Positions 20,401 to 29,587 of a DNA stretch of 64,000 nt are shown here, one piece after another. The position numbers were made by a program, and so were the translations under genes. The stretch's first letter is position 1. Each line of letters begins with the position of its first letter. The DNA comes from Pseudoalteromonas lipolytica (GTDB taxonomy: Bacteria; Pseudomonadota; Gammaproteobacteria; Enterobacterales; Alteromonadaceae). The stretch spans positions 1-64,000 of the forward strand of contig NZ_FPAZ01000002.1 of the NCBI RefSeq assembly GCF_900116435.1, in the 5' to 3' direction. The notes beneath the pieces were generated by a model. It made no database searches. It had not been told where the DNA came from and saw only the letters and a program-made list of their open reading frames with translations.

Positions 20401-20619
20401 AACCCTGCAGTTGAAAAACAGGCAACCGATCGGGCATATCGAATAGGTCAAACCAACCCTGTGTTTGTGTATAAATTGATTATGGCCAACTCTGTTGAAC
20501 AAAAAGTATTTAAAATGCAGCAGCATAAACAAGCGTTAGTTGATGCATTATTTACTGATAAATCAATGAGTTTTACTCAGTTTGATGAAGAGCAGATGTT
20601 GGCGCTGATAAAAAATTAA
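17479..20619 (+). CDS. SNF2-family helicase with SWIM zinc finger
   Basis: A 1046-residue ATPase. A SWIM zinc finger ([11 protein letters not shown] near residue 96) leads the protein; a long middle region follows; the SNF2 motor occupies about 590-1040 with Walker A DDMGLGKT near 614, DEAQ box LDEAQYIK near 710, SGTPIEN near 735 and the C-lobe motifs [11 protein letters not shown] and [21 protein letters not shown] near 955-990. It probably remodels DNA-protein or RNA polymerase complexes; partners are unknown. It lies next to the partition region and carries one 18-mer inside its coding sequence. Confidence 0.92.
   Translation: [1046 protein letters not shown]
18883..18900 (-). repeat. Single 18-mer inside the helicase gene
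   Basis: GTTAGTAAAATCGTGATC, identical to the origin copy at 14467-14484, encoding VSKIVI in the helicase frame. Confidence 0.9.
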
Positions 20620-20743
20620 ATTTTTTAAACTTTTTTTGAACTAATCAAATTTAGTGGCGTCTATTATTATGCTTGTTGTTAAATTGCAGTTTACATGAGC
20701 ATTATGTTGATTTCCCATTTGGTTACTAAATTTAGTAATGTTA

Positions 20744-20773
20744 GAGCCAGCTCACCTTGAGCTGGCTTTTTTT
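20744..20773 (+). terminator. Terminator upstream of rmuC
   Basis: GAGCCAGCTC-ACCTT-GAGCTGGCTTTTTTT: a 9-10 bp stem with T7. It closes the helicase transcript. Confidence 0.9.
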
Positions 20774-20845
20774 ATGCCTACTCCCCTACTCTGCTGTCAT
20801 GTAATTCGTTATGATGAAGTGTCTTTAAGTTATTGAGTTTTCATT

Positions 20846-22312
20846 ATGATTACAGAGCTATTAGGCCACATTGATTGGCTTCAGATTGCAAGCGGTTGTG
20901 TACTAGGAGTATTGGCTTCAGGTACTGTGCTCTCGTTGCAAAAGAGTCGCTTAAAAAGCCAGTTAGTCGCACTGGAAAATAGCTATCAGTTGCAGCAGAA
21001 TCAATTAGAGCAGAAGCTACAACAGTTACAAGAAAGTCAGTTAACACTGTCGCAGTTACAGCAAGATTACGCAGAGCAACGTGATGAATCTCAACACTTT
21101 AAAACCCGCTTTGTCGAGCAAGAAAAGCAAGCGCAGCAATTTAATCAATTTTGGCGACGAGTTGAAGCAGAACTCGCTGACACCAAAGCAATGCTAAATC
21201 AACGCGATGTCGATTTAAGTACTTTACGCAGCACCTTAGAACAAAAAGAACTGCACTTTAAAGAACAACTTAATCATATAAAAGACAGTAAAGAACAGCT
21301 CAAAAAAGAGTTTGAAAACCTAGCAAATCAAATTCTTGAAGAAAAATCACAACGGTTTAAAACGCTCAACCAAGAAAGTATTGAACAGTTATTAAAGCCC
21401 GTTCAAGGTGAGTTAAAAGGCTTCCGCGATAAAATGGAGCTAATTCATGTTGAAGACTTAAAACAACGTGCCGCATTAAAAACCGAGCTTTTACATTTAC
21501 AGGCAAAAAGCCAGGCCATAACAGAACAAGCAGACAGGCTCAGTACCGCTTTGCAGGGGCAAAAGAAAACACAAGGTAATTGGGGCGAGTTAATGCTCGA
21601 AAACGTCTTAGACAGTGCAGGGCTTCGCGCAGGAATCGATTATGAGCGAGAAGTGTCATTTAATACTGAAGACGGGCGTCTGCGCCCCGACGTTGTGGTT
21701 TATTTACCTCAAGAACGACATTTAGTGATCGACGCTAAAACCTCGCTCAATGCGTATACACGCTACGTTAATGCCGACAATGAGCTTGAAGCACAACAAG
21801 CACTTAAAGAGCATGTGACTGCGGTGCAATCGCGTATCAATGAATTGGCCAGTAAGGCATACGACAGACTCCCAGGAATTAACTCCCCTGAGGTGGTCGT
21901 TATGTTTGTCCCCATTGAGTCTGCATTTGTTGAAGCGCTTAAATATCAGAGTGATATATATCAGCAAGCGATCGAAAAGAATATTTTGGTGGCGACACCA
22001 ACGACCCTGCTAACCAGTTTAAATATTGTGAAGCAACTATGGCGATTTGAAGAGCAAACAAAATACTCAAAAGAATTGGCCGCCCGTGCTGAGCGCTTTT
22101 ACAATAAACTTAATGGCTTTTTAACCAGTATGGAAGGCGTTGGTAAACAGCTCGATCGAGCTAAAGAAAGCTATGATAAGGCCTTTTCACAACTTTATCG
22201 CGGAAAAGGAAACTTAATTAAGCAAGCGTCGGAGTTTAAAGAGTTGGGTGTATCTGTGCAAAAAGAGCTCCCGAGTGACAGTGTCGAGAGAGCGCAGTTA
22301 GAGCTTGATTAA
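20846..22312 (+). CDS. rmuC: DNA recombination protein RmuC
   Basis: A 488-residue RmuC. One N-terminal transmembrane helix (about residues 9-28), a Gln/Leu-rich coiled coil to about 195, and then the RmuC domain with GNWGELMLENVLDSAGL near 245 and a nuclease-like core RPDVVVYLPQERHLVIDAKTS near 275. In E. coli RmuC limits inversion at short repeats; the nuclease activity is inferred from the fold. It forms its own unit, flanked by terminators. Confidence 0.93.
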   Translation: MITELLGHIDWLQIASGCVLGVLASGTVLSLQKSRLKSQLVALENSYQLQQNQLEQKLQQLQESQLTLSQLQQDYAEQRDESQHFKTRFVEQEKQAQQFNQFWRRVEAELADTKAMLNQRDVDLSTLRSTLEQKELHFKEQLNHIKDSKEQLKKEFENLANQILEEKSQRFKTLNQESIEQLLKPVQGELKGFRDKMELIHVEDLKQRAALKTELLHLQAKSQAITEQADRLSTALQGQKKTQGNWGELMLENVLDSAGLRAGIDYEREVSFNTEDGRLRPDVVVYLPQERHLVIDAKTSLNAYTRYVNADNELEAQQALKEHVTAVQSRINELASKAYDRLPGINSPEVVVMFVPIESAFVEALKYQSDIYQQAIEKNILVATPTTLLTSLNIVKQLWRFEEQTKYSKELAARAERFYNKLNGFLTSMEGVGKQLDRAKESYDKAFSQLYRGKGNLIKQASEFKELGVSVQKELPSDSVERAQLELD

Positions 22313-22344
22313 TCCCGTAAATATCCCGCACGTATACGTTTGTG

Positions 22345-22369
22345 AAAGCCAACAACATGTTGGCTTTTT
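22345..22369. terminator. Terminator after rmuC
   Basis: AAAGCCAACA-ACA-TGTTGGCTTTTT is a perfect 10-bp stem with T5. It also suits the convergent lipoprotein gene. Confidence 0.9.
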
Positions 22370-22371
22370 AG

Positions 22372-23082
22372 TTAGTTGATTAGCTCTGCCGAGACGATTC
22401 TGTTCAGCATTAAAAAATGGCTAAGCACAGCCTCTTCAAGCTCAAAGATCTGCACTACTTTTTCACCCTTGGTAGATAGCCCAGTTTGCTCCCCCTCAAA
22501 CTGTATATGCAAACCGAGGCGTTTTAATGTGTTTACATCATAACTGTATATCGGGGCATCACGTTTTTCGGTTATGCCAGGCATCATCCCAATAATGGTT
22601 ATCGCCTGTTCTACATTAATCGTTTCAAAAAATTGTTTTTCTGCTTCTTGCCACTTTGCAATGTAATTTGTTATTTGCGTATTTTTTTCCATTGGCACAT
22701 ATAACGGTTGCAAAGCTCCTCCATGCCAGCCAATGATCCCCTGCTCTTCAACGCGAACATCTGGGCTTGCCGTTATCACATAGTTTGCACATGATGAGGC
22801 GCACAATTCGCGTACGATCACTTTTAATTGATACTCGTGAACTAAGCCGCCTAAATGGAGACCAGCCATAACATCGCCGCCCTCACTGTTGATCACTAGG
22901 GTATCGATTTTGTTTTTGCTATTCACAAGCACGCTTTCGAACATTTCAACATTTTGTCTTGATGTCTCGCCTTGATACAAAACTGTACCTGGCGATATTT
23001 CACTGATTTCAGTGACGGTTTGCTCTGTTGATTTACACCCAACAAGCAGGCCACACAGTAATAATAATAAACGCATTAACAA
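22372..23082 (-). CDS. ClpP/crotonase-like periplasmic lipoprotein
   Basis: A 236-residue protein with a lipoprotein signal (LLVGC, Cys at residue 16). The body looks like a ClpP/SppA-type crotonase fold of the COG3904 kind: LVINSEGGDVMAGLHLG near residue 63, then ELCASSCANYVITAS near 93, where the second Ser would be the nucleophile, and GIIGWHGG near 115. It may be a membrane-anchored serine protease, but the catalytic triad is not proven. Single gene, convergent with rmuC. Confidence 0.65.
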   Translation of the reverse strand: MLMRLLLLLCGLLVGCKSTEQTVTEISEISPGTVLYQGETSRQNVEMFESVLVNSKNKIDTLVINSEGGDVMAGLHLGGLVHEYQLKVIVRELCASSCANYVITASPDVRVEEQGIIGWHGGALQPLYVPMEKNTQITNYIAKWQEAEKQFFETINVEQAITIIGMMPGITEKRDAPIYSYDVNTLKRLGLHIQFEGEQTGLSTKGEKVVQIFELEEAVLSHFLMLNRIVSAELIN

Positions 23083-23201
23083 TGCCTTAAAGATTTATTT
23101 GTATACAGTACTAATTTAATAATATGTTATTAACGCTCTGCAAAAATGGCATAGTACGATTTTTTACTTGAGAAATAAATCCACATAATAGGAACAATTG
23201 T

Positions 23202-23771
23202 ATGAATATTGGGATCTACATTTATGATGATGCTGAAGTGCTTGATTTTTCGGGTCCGTTTGAAGTGTTCAGCACCGCAAAGCGTTTAGCTAACAATGAT
23301 TGGCAAGTAAGTTTAATAGCACAGACTAACGGCCCTGTGAATGCGCGTGGCGGATTCAGTGTAAACCCCCATTACAACTTTGCTGATTGCCCAGAACTTG
23401 ATGTGTTTATAGTGGTTGGTGGCGACCATACGCATGAGCTTGAAAAAAGCGCAGTGATTGAGTGGTTAACCCACACCGCATCCACAACAAAACGGGTTGC
23501 GAGTGTCTGCACAGGCGCATTTTTGTTAGCTAAAACAGGGCTGTTATGCAAAAAAAATGTCACAACTCATTGGCAGGATCAAAGTGATCTCGCTGCTATG
23601 TTTAAAGACTTGACAGTGATTGCCAATAAACGTTGGGTAACCGATGGAAAATTTACCACGTCTGGTGGTATTTCTGCAGGCATTGATATGAGCTTAGCGT
23701 TAGTGGCAGAGCTGATAAATAAAGAGCACGCTTTATTAACAGCAAAACAAATGGAATACGCATGGCTATAG
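23202..23771 (+). CDS. DJ-1/PfpI family protein
   Basis: A 189-residue member of the DJ-1/PfpI superfamily, close to isonitrile hydratase and GATase1 regulators without their HTH domain. Landmarks are DFSGPFEVFSTA near residue 16, VVGGDHTHELE near 70, the nucleophile elbow ASVCTGAFLLAKTGLL near 103 and TTHWQD near 124. It overlaps the 3' end of the convergent LysR gene by six bases. The specific reaction is unknown. Confidence 0.85.
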   Translation: MNIGIYIYDDAEVLDFSGPFEVFSTAKRLANNDWQVSLIAQTNGPVNARGGFSVNPHYNFADCPELDVFIVVGGDHTHELEKSAVIEWLTHTASTTKRVASVCTGAFLLAKTGLLCKKNVTTHWQDQSDLAAMFKDLTVIANKRWVTDGKFTTSGGISAGIDMSLALVAELINKEHALLTAKQMEYAWL

Positions 23772-24650
23772 TGTTTCAGAAATAAACTGTGTCACGAACT
23801 GTTTTAGACAAACCGCTTTTTTACTAAGTAATCGCCCGCTTGGCCAAATTGCATATATCTCTCTGCTTTCACCACGCCATAAAGGGAGCACTTGCTTGAG
23901 TTGTCCACTTTTAAGCTCATCTATAATCTCAAAGCGTGGTAACAACGCCACACCTTGGCCATCACAGACTAAGTATTTCACAAACCCGGCGTCGTTAAAT
24001 GTGCTAGCAAACCGGCACATGTAAGTCTGTGTTTCGCCTGTTTTTAGGTTGTTTAGTTGCCATTTATTTCTGAGCGTCGTGCCTATAAGCCGGTGTTGCC
24101 TTAAATCTGCTGGGGTACTGAGTGAGGGAGCGTCACTTAAATAGCGCTCTGTCGAGACAAATAATGTATCGACACTGCCTAGTTTCTTTTGTTGGTAGTG
24201 TGAATCAGTTTGCGGACCAATACGAATAGCGATATCTGCTTGGTTTTTACTGAGATCGTCACGTTGGTTGTTTAGCAGTAACTCAAGTTGAATTTCTGGG
24301 TAGTGTTTCGTGAAGGCAAGCCACATAGGTTTTAAAAATCCATGGCTAATATTCAGGGGGGCGAGTACTTTTAGCTTGCCCGTTAATTTCGCTTTTTGAT
24401 CGTTTAATTGATGGTGAATTTGCTCAAATTGCTCCACTAACTCTACGTAGCTTTGAAAGTACACTTCGCCAACGTGAGTTAATGTGCATTGCCTTGCAGT
24501 ACGATTTAATAGTTTTTCACCAACGCGCTGTTCAAGCCGTTGTAATCGCCTTGAAACTGTTGCTGCTGGTACAGATAGGTAATCGGCTGCTGCTGTAACT
24601 CCGCCTTGTTTAACGATATGTATGAACAGTGCAATGTCATCAATCATCAT
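23766..24650 (-). CDS. LysR-family transcriptional regulator
   Basis: A 294-residue LysR regulator. The winged HTH spans residues 1-60 (GGVTAAADYLSVPAATVSRRLQRLEQRVGEKLLNR is characteristic; here described in parts), followed by a periplasmic-binding-like effector domain. It belongs to the group that regulates divergent detoxification or membrane genes. The divergent neighbour is the DUF2938-tpm pair, with 94 bp between starts, a plausible target. Confidence 0.9.
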   Translation of the reverse strand: MMIDDIALFIHIVKQGGVTAAADYLSVPAATVSRRLQRLEQRVGEKLLNRTARQCTLTHVGEVYFQSYVELVEQFEQIHHQLNDQKAKLTGKLKVLAPLNISHGFLKPMWLAFTKHYPEIQLELLLNNQRDDLSKNQADIAIRIGPQTDSHYQQKKLGSVDTLFVSTERYLSDAPSLSTPADLRQHRLIGTTLRNKWQLNNLKTGETQTYMCRFASTFNDAGFVKYLVCDGQGVALLPRFEIIDELKSGQLKQVLPLWRGESREIYAIWPSGRLLSKKAVCLKQFVTQFISETL

Positions 24651-24744
24651 TTCATTTATGCAATCATAGTTTGTTTATATTGTTGTTTTTAGCATTTTTG
24701 TAATTGTTTATCATGTTTTTTATGATTCACTACTTGGTATAAAT

Positions 24745-25233
24745 ATGACCTTCCTTCAATTTATTCAGGCGATAGTTATTGGCCTTGTTGCCACGCTTTT
24801 AATTGATATATGGAGTTATTTTTTAAAAAAGTGCTTTAACCAGACTACATTAAACTTTTGCTTTGTTGGGCGTTGGGCCCTTACTATGGCATCGGGGCAA
24901 TTTAAACATGTCGATATTGCTGCCAGTGAAGCTAAAGAACGCGAATGTGTTGTTGGTTGGATTTTGCATTACATCATCGGCGCCCTATTTTCTCTGTTTT
25001 TTGTGTTATTAATTGGTAAGGAATGGATGACTTCACCGCTATTTTTACCTGCCTGTTTATTCGGATTGTTCAGCACGGTCATGCCATTTTTTGTTATGCA
25101 ACCTGCTTTAGGATTAGGAGTTATGGCTGTTAATACAGCTAAGCCAAACCAAGCACGTTTGAAAACTCTCACCACCCATTTATTATTTGGTGTAGGGTTA
25201 TATTTATCAGCTCAATTTGTGTTGTTTATTTAG
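24745..25233 (+). CDS. DUF2938 membrane protein
   Basis: A 162-residue protein with four hydrophobic segments that fits the DUF2938 family (FVGRWALTMASGQFKH near residue 38; GWILHYIIGALFSLFF near 72). Its TAG stop overlaps the GGAG ribosome site of tpm, so the two form an operon. Biochemical role unknown. Confidence 0.75.
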   Translation: MTFLQFIQAIVIGLVATLLIDIWSYFLKKCFNQTTLNFCFVGRWALTMASGQFKHVDIAASEAKERECVVGWILHYIIGALFSLFFVLLIGKEWMTSPLFLPACLFGLFSTVMPFFVMQPALGLGVMAVNTAKPNQARLKTLTTHLLFGVGLYLSAQFVLFI

Positions 25234-25242
25234 GAGTTATTG

Positions 25243-25875
25243 ATGGACGCAAAACATTGGCATAATCGTTGGGAAAATAATGAAATAGGATTTCATGAAG
25301 GGGATGTTAATCGTTACCTGGATCAGTATTTTACCAACTTGAGTTTGCAACCTGGCGATACCGTATTTGTGCCTCTATGTGGCAAAACGCACGATATTCA
25401 TTTTTTGTTAGCCAGCGGCATGAAAGTTGTGGGCGCTGAGTTAAGTGAAATTGCAATTAAGCAGCTTTTTCAAGAATTAAACCTCACACCAGAGATTACT
25501 AACCATGGCACACTAACGTGTTATCAGAGCGCTAATTTAACTGTGTGGGTGGGAGATATATTTACATTGACTCCTGAACAACTTGGTACGGTAAACGCTG
25601 TGTATGATAGAGCGGCATTAGTGGCATTGCCATTATCAATGCGAGTACGTTACACGCAACACATTTTACAGTTAGCCAATAAAGCGCAGCAATTGGTTGT
25701 GTTGTTTGAGTATCAACAGAGTGAGTTTTCAGGTCCTCCATTTAACGTTACTGCCAACGAGCTTCATCAGCATTACGACGCGTATTATCAATTAACCTTA
25801 CTTTGTCGAGAGCGATTAGAAGGGGGGCTTAAAGGGAAAATACCCGCAATGAATGCTGCATGGTTGTTAAGTTAG
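25243..25875 (+). CDS. tpm: Thiopurine S-methyltransferase
   Basis: A 210-residue SAM-dependent methyltransferase of the TPMT/bacterial Tpm family, which methylates thiopurines and, in bacteria, selenium and tellurium species. It starts MDAKHWHNRWENNEIGFHEG, typical of the family, then has the SAM loop VFVPLCGKTHDIHFL near residue 44. I use ATG 25243; the frame also opens at TTG 25240. Coupled to the DUF2938 gene. A 6-bp GGTGTG/CACACC hairpin without a T run follows at 25891-25908. Confidence 0.93.
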   Translation: MDAKHWHNRWENNEIGFHEGDVNRYLDQYFTNLSLQPGDTVFVPLCGKTHDIHFLLASGMKVVGAELSEIAIKQLFQELNLTPEITNHGTLTCYQSANLTVWVGDIFTLTPEQLGTVNAVYDRAALVALPLSMRVRYTQHILQLANKAQQLVVLFEYQQSEFSGPPFNVTANELHQHYDAYYQLTLLCRERLEGGLKGKIPAMNAAWLLS

Positions 25876-25987
25876 TACTTACAAACTTTTGGTGTGTAAA
25901 ATCACACCTAAGCTGTGCATTTATGTGGCTGGTTATTGAACCTCTGTGCGTGCACTATACATAACAACGTAAGTAAGGAGCCCGTTT

Positions 25988-26788
25988 ATGCAAAAGCCAC
26001 GCGTCTTTTTTGTTTCTCATGGTGGCGGCCCAATGCCACTATTAGGCGATGCCAGTCATGCTGATATGGTTACCTGTTTGCAATCTGTTGCAGCAAAAAT
26101 TAAAAAGCCATCAGCTATTTTGATGATCAGTGCCCATTGGGAAGCCAACCCAATAAATATTACCTCTTCCGCTGCGCCTGAGCTTATATATGATTATTAT
26201 GGATTTTCGGATTCTGCATATTCTATAGAATACCCATGTCTCGGTGAGCCAGTGCTTGCTGAGCAAGTTCATCAAGCACTCACAACTGCACATATTGACA
26301 GTGAGTTGAACTCCACTCGAGGCTTCGACCATGGCATGTATGTCCCTTTGAAGATAATGTACCCAGACGCAGATATACCTTGCGTGCAGTTGTCGTTGCA
26401 CCCTAGCCTATTACCAAACGTGCATCTAGCAATAGGCGAAGCGCTGCAAAACCTGCATTACGACAACCTATTGATTATAGGCTCAGGGTTTACTTTCCAT
26501 AATATGCGCGCTTTTTTTACACCGGAAACAGCCGAAATCAAAATGCAAAATCTCGCTTTTGAGCAGTGGCTTGTTGATGTGTGCGGTAATACATCGCTTA
26601 CAGAACAACAGCGTCACGCTAAGTTATTAGAATGGCAAATGGCGCCAGCAGCACGCTTTAATCATCCTCGTGAGGAGCATTTGTTACCACTGCATGTGTG
26701 TTACGGAGCCGCTAGTCGACCATGTAGTGATATATATGAACTGCGTATTGCTAATAAACATGCCAGTATGTTTTTGTGGGATGATTAA
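25988..26788 (+). CDS. LigB/DODA-type extradiol dioxygenase
   Basis: A 266-residue class III extradiol ring-cleavage dioxygenase of the YgiD/4,5-DOPA dioxygenase type. Metal-ligand His residues are suggested by VSHGGGPMPLLGD near residue 10 and ISAHWEANP near 47; the catalytic region GFDHGMYVPLKIMYPDADIP lies near 108. GSGFTFHNMRAF near 160 is also conserved. Natural substrate unknown. AAGGAG precedes the ATG by the usual distance. Confidence 0.9.
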   Translation: MQKPRVFFVSHGGGPMPLLGDASHADMVTCLQSVAAKIKKPSAILMISAHWEANPINITSSAAPELIYDYYGFSDSAYSIEYPCLGEPVLAEQVHQALTTAHIDSELNSTRGFDHGMYVPLKIMYPDADIPCVQLSLHPSLLPNVHLAIGEALQNLHYDNLLIIGSGFTFHNMRAFFTPETAEIKMQNLAFEQWLVDVCGNTSLTEQQRHAKLLEWQMAPAARFNHPREEHLLPLHVCYGAASRPCSDIYELRIANKHASMFLWDD

Positions 26789-26876
26789 GTTCAACCCCCC
26801 TGTTTATACGATAAAAACTCAGATTTTATTAACTTATTTTGCTACGCTAGGTTAGTTAAAACCAAGGGATAACAAA

Positions 26877-29204
26877 ATGAACTTAATAAAAACATCAGCC
26901 CTCGCGTTTGCCGTTGTTGCAGGTTTGGGACTACAAGCATGCTCAAGTACTGAGCAAGCCAATACAACCACAACAGTGAGCGCAAACTCTAATCCTCTTT
27001 CGCTTGAGCAAATATACAAAGACAAAGACTTTAAAGCACAACGTAGCACCTATTTCACATGGCTCGACGACGGCACGGGTTACACAGTGCTTGAAGAGCG
27101 TGAAAGCGATAAAAACAAACAAGACGATAAAGCCAAAGACGATGAACATGGTGTAAAAGGCAACGACATTGTTTTTTATAATGCCGATGGTACAAATCGA
27201 AAAGTGCTTGTTAGCTACGAAAAACTGATCCCAGAAGGCGAAAAAGAGCCGTTAACCGTTGAAAGTTATCAGTGGTCAAAAGATGGCAAGTGGCTGATGG
27301 TGTTTACGAATGGTGAGCAAGTTTGGCGTTCACGTAGCCGTGGTGACTTTTGGCTTTTAAACCTAGAGACAGACTCGCTGTATCAATTAGGTGGTGAAAA
27401 CGTTGAAGCTAAAAAATTAATGTTCGCAAAGTTCTCACCAGATAGCTCTAAAGTGGCCTATGTGCGCGACAACAATATCTACATGGAAAAAGTAGGCAGC
27501 AAAGCGGTTACTGCATTAACTACCGATGGCAATGACACCCTCGTTAACGGTAACTTTGACTGGGTATACGAAGAAGAGTTTACTATTCGAGATGGATTCC
27601 GTTGGAGCCCTGACAATAAATCTATCGCCTATTGGCAGCTTGATACCAGTGGTGTGAAATATTTCACTATGATCAATAACACCGACGAGCTTTATCCGAC
27701 ACTCAAAGAGTTTCCGTATCCAAAAGCGGGCGAAATGAACTCTGCCGTAAAAGTCGGTGTGGTAAGCTTAAGTGATAAAAAAACGCGTTGGGCAGAACTG
27801 GGTGGCGATAACCGTGACCGTTATATCCCACGTATTAGCTGGGCTGGCACGGGAGAGTCATTAATGATCCAAGATCTTAATCGCCCGCAAAGCCACAACA
27901 AAGTGTGGTTATTTGATTGGAAAAAGCAACAGCTAACTAAAATTCTTGAAGACAAAGACGATGCATTCATCGAGTGGTTCTATAAAGCTAACTGGTCAAA
28001 AGATGGCACATTCTTTATTTGGCACAGTGAGCGAGATGGATGGCGTCATCTTTATCGTGTTTCACGTGATGGCAAAAGTATCATTGATTTAACGCCGGGC
28101 GAATACGACATTATTGATATGTTGGCGTTAAACGAAGATAAAAATGTGATGTATTTCACAGCTTCACCTGATGATCCGGGCCAGCGTTATTTATTTCGTA
28201 CATCGCTTGATGGAAGCACAAAACCGATGCGTGTAACGCCAGAGTCATTTGATGGCTCTAATAGCTACTACATGTCGAAAGACACATCATGGGCAATGCA
28301 TACCTACTCTAAGTTTGGCACACCCCCCATGAAAGAAATCATCAAAGTAAGTGATCACAGCAATGTGAAAACCTTAGTTGAGAATAAAGCGCTAAAAGAA
28401 AAGCTTACAACTGAACAATTACCAACACACGAGTTCTTTACAGTAAATGCCCGTGATGGTGTTGAGCTTGATGGTTACATTATGTTCCCTGCTAATATGG
28501 ATAACAGCAAAAAGTACCCTATCGTATTTTATGTATACGGTGAGCCATGGGGTTCTACAGTTCAAGACCGCTGGGAAGGCAACAGTTACTTGTATAAGTC
28601 GTACTTAACACAACAAGGCTTTATTGTTGCCTCGGTTGATAATCGCGGTACACGTGCGCCGAAAGGCCGAGATTGGCGTAAATCAATCTACAAAAAAATT
28701 GGCTCAATCACTGTGCGTGACCAAGTGGATGCACTTGATGCAATGGCAAAGCGCTGGGATGTAATTGATACCGACCGTGTTGGCGTATGGGGTCACTCAG
28801 GAGGCGGCAGCTCAACACTTAACTTGTTATTCCGCCATGGCGACAAGTACAAAGTGGGCATTGCTTCAGCCCCAGTCCCTGATATTCGCTTGTACGACAC
28901 TATCTATCAAGAGCGTTATGCTGGTAATCCAAATACGGATCCTGAAAGTTACGACAATACCTCGCCAATTACTTTTGCCAAAGACTTGCAAGGTAAATTG
29001 TTGCTGATCCACGGCACTGGCGATGACAACGTGCATTACCAAGGTTCAGAACGTTTAATTAACGAATTAGTTAAGCACAATAAACAGTTCGAGTTTTTCT
29101 CATACCCGAACCGGTCTCACAGCCTGCGTGAAGGTGAAGGCACGACTCTGCATTATCACACGATGATGGCTAACTTCTTTGAAAAGCATTTACTCAAGCC
29201 GTAA
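26877..29204 (+). CDS. S9B dipeptidyl-peptidase IV-like lipoprotein
   Basis: A 775-residue prolyl-type peptidase. A lipoprotein signal ends at LQAC (Cys22). A beta-propeller fills residues about 60-500 and includes DWVYEEEF near 225, the double-Glu motif that binds the substrate N-terminus in DPP IV. The alpha/beta-hydrolase domain has Ser in GVWGHSGGGSS near 640, Asp in HGTGDDNVHYQ near 713 and His in NRSHSLREG near 745. It removes Xaa-Pro dipeptides from peptides in the periplasm or at the surface, in keeping with a protein-degrading marine bacterium. Confidence 0.93.
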   Translation: MNLIKTSALAFAVVAGLGLQACSSTEQANTTTTVSANSNPLSLEQIYKDKDFKAQRSTYFTWLDDGTGYTVLEERESDKNKQDDKAKDDEHGVKGNDIVFYNADGTNRKVLVSYEKLIPEGEKEPLTVESYQWSKDGKWLMVFTNGEQVWRSRSRGDFWLLNLETDSLYQLGGENVEAKKLMFAKFSPDSSKVAYVRDNNIYMEKVGSKAVTALTTDGNDTLVNGNFDWVYEEEFTIRDGFRWSPDNKSIAYWQLDTSGVKYFTMINNTDELYPTLKEFPYPKAGEMNSAVKVGVVSLSDKKTRWAELGGDNRDRYIPRISWAGTGESLMIQDLNRPQSHNKVWLFDWKKQQLTKILEDKDDAFIEWFYKANWSKDGTFFIWHSERDGWRHLYRVSRDGKSIIDLTPGEYDIIDMLALNEDKNVMYFTASPDDPGQRYLFRTSLDGSTKPMRVTPESFDGSNSYYMSKDTSWAMHTYSKFGTPPMKEIIKVSDHSNVKTLVENKALKEKLTTEQLPTHEFFTVNARDGVELDGYIMFPANMDNSKKYPIVFYVYGEPWGSTVQDRWEGNSYLYKSYLTQQGFIVASVDNRGTRAPKGRDWRKSIYKKIGSITVRDQVDALDAMAKRWDVIDTDRVGVWGHSGGGSSTLNLLFRHGDKYKVGIASAPVPDIRLYDTIYQERYAGNPNTDPESYDNTSPITFAKDLQGKLLLIHGTGDDNVHYQGSERLINELVKHNKQFEFFSYPNRSHSLREGEGTTLHYHTMMANFFEKHLLKP

Positions 29205-29215
29205 TTCAGCTTTTA

Positions 29216-29256
29216 GTAAAAGCCGCAGCTTAATAACTTAAACTGCGGCTTTTTTA
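29216..29256 (+). terminator. Terminator of the dipeptidyl peptidase gene
   Basis: AAGCCGCAG and CTGCGGCTT form a 9-bp stem with a T6 tail. Confidence 0.85.
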
Positions 29257-29263
29257 TGCAAGC

Positions 29264-29280
29264 TGTAAACCCCCGTTACA
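29264..29280. repeat. TGTAAA-N5-TTTACA palindrome copy 1
   Basis: TGTAAACCCCCGTTACA; one arm mismatch. See the other copies at 36403, 41312, 48989, 53352 and 63241. Confidence 0.6.
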
Positions 29281-29493
29281 GGTTACGAGGTTCGAGTTGC
29301 TATAGATGAAAGCCTAGGCTCAAGCCACTATTAATAACGTTGGTTATTATTTTTCGCCTACAGTATAAGGTGTTTCAACGCGTTAAGAGTGAATTGGCAA
29401 TAGCCTATGAGTTTGATTAAAACATACCATTAAAACCCAATGAGCATACTTTTAGCTCACACCGTACACCCTGCCCTATTTTTGTGAACTGAT

Positions 29494-29510
29494 TGCACCG
29501 CAATGGTGAA
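29494..29510. promoter_or_regulatory. NtrC-type enhancer site
   Basis: TGCACC-GCAA-TGGTGAA matches the NtrC consensus TGCACC-N4-TGGTGCA at 12 of 13 fixed positions. It lies about 60 bp upstream of the sigma-54-like promoter of the porin-nirBD unit, a usual enhancer distance. Confidence 0.7.
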
Positions 29511-29570
29511 TTAGATAACACTAAAATCGATGTTTTAATTTATCTTGCTGATTTATATTGGTTATTTTTT

Positions 29571-29587
29571 TTGGCACACAATATGTA
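29571..29587 (+). promoter_or_regulatory. Sigma-54-like promoter of the porin-nirBD-cobA unit
   Basis: TTGGCACACAATATGTA has the -24 element TTGGCAC and GG-N10-GT spacing. The -12 GC is GT here. The nirC leader has a matching element. Confidence 0.65.
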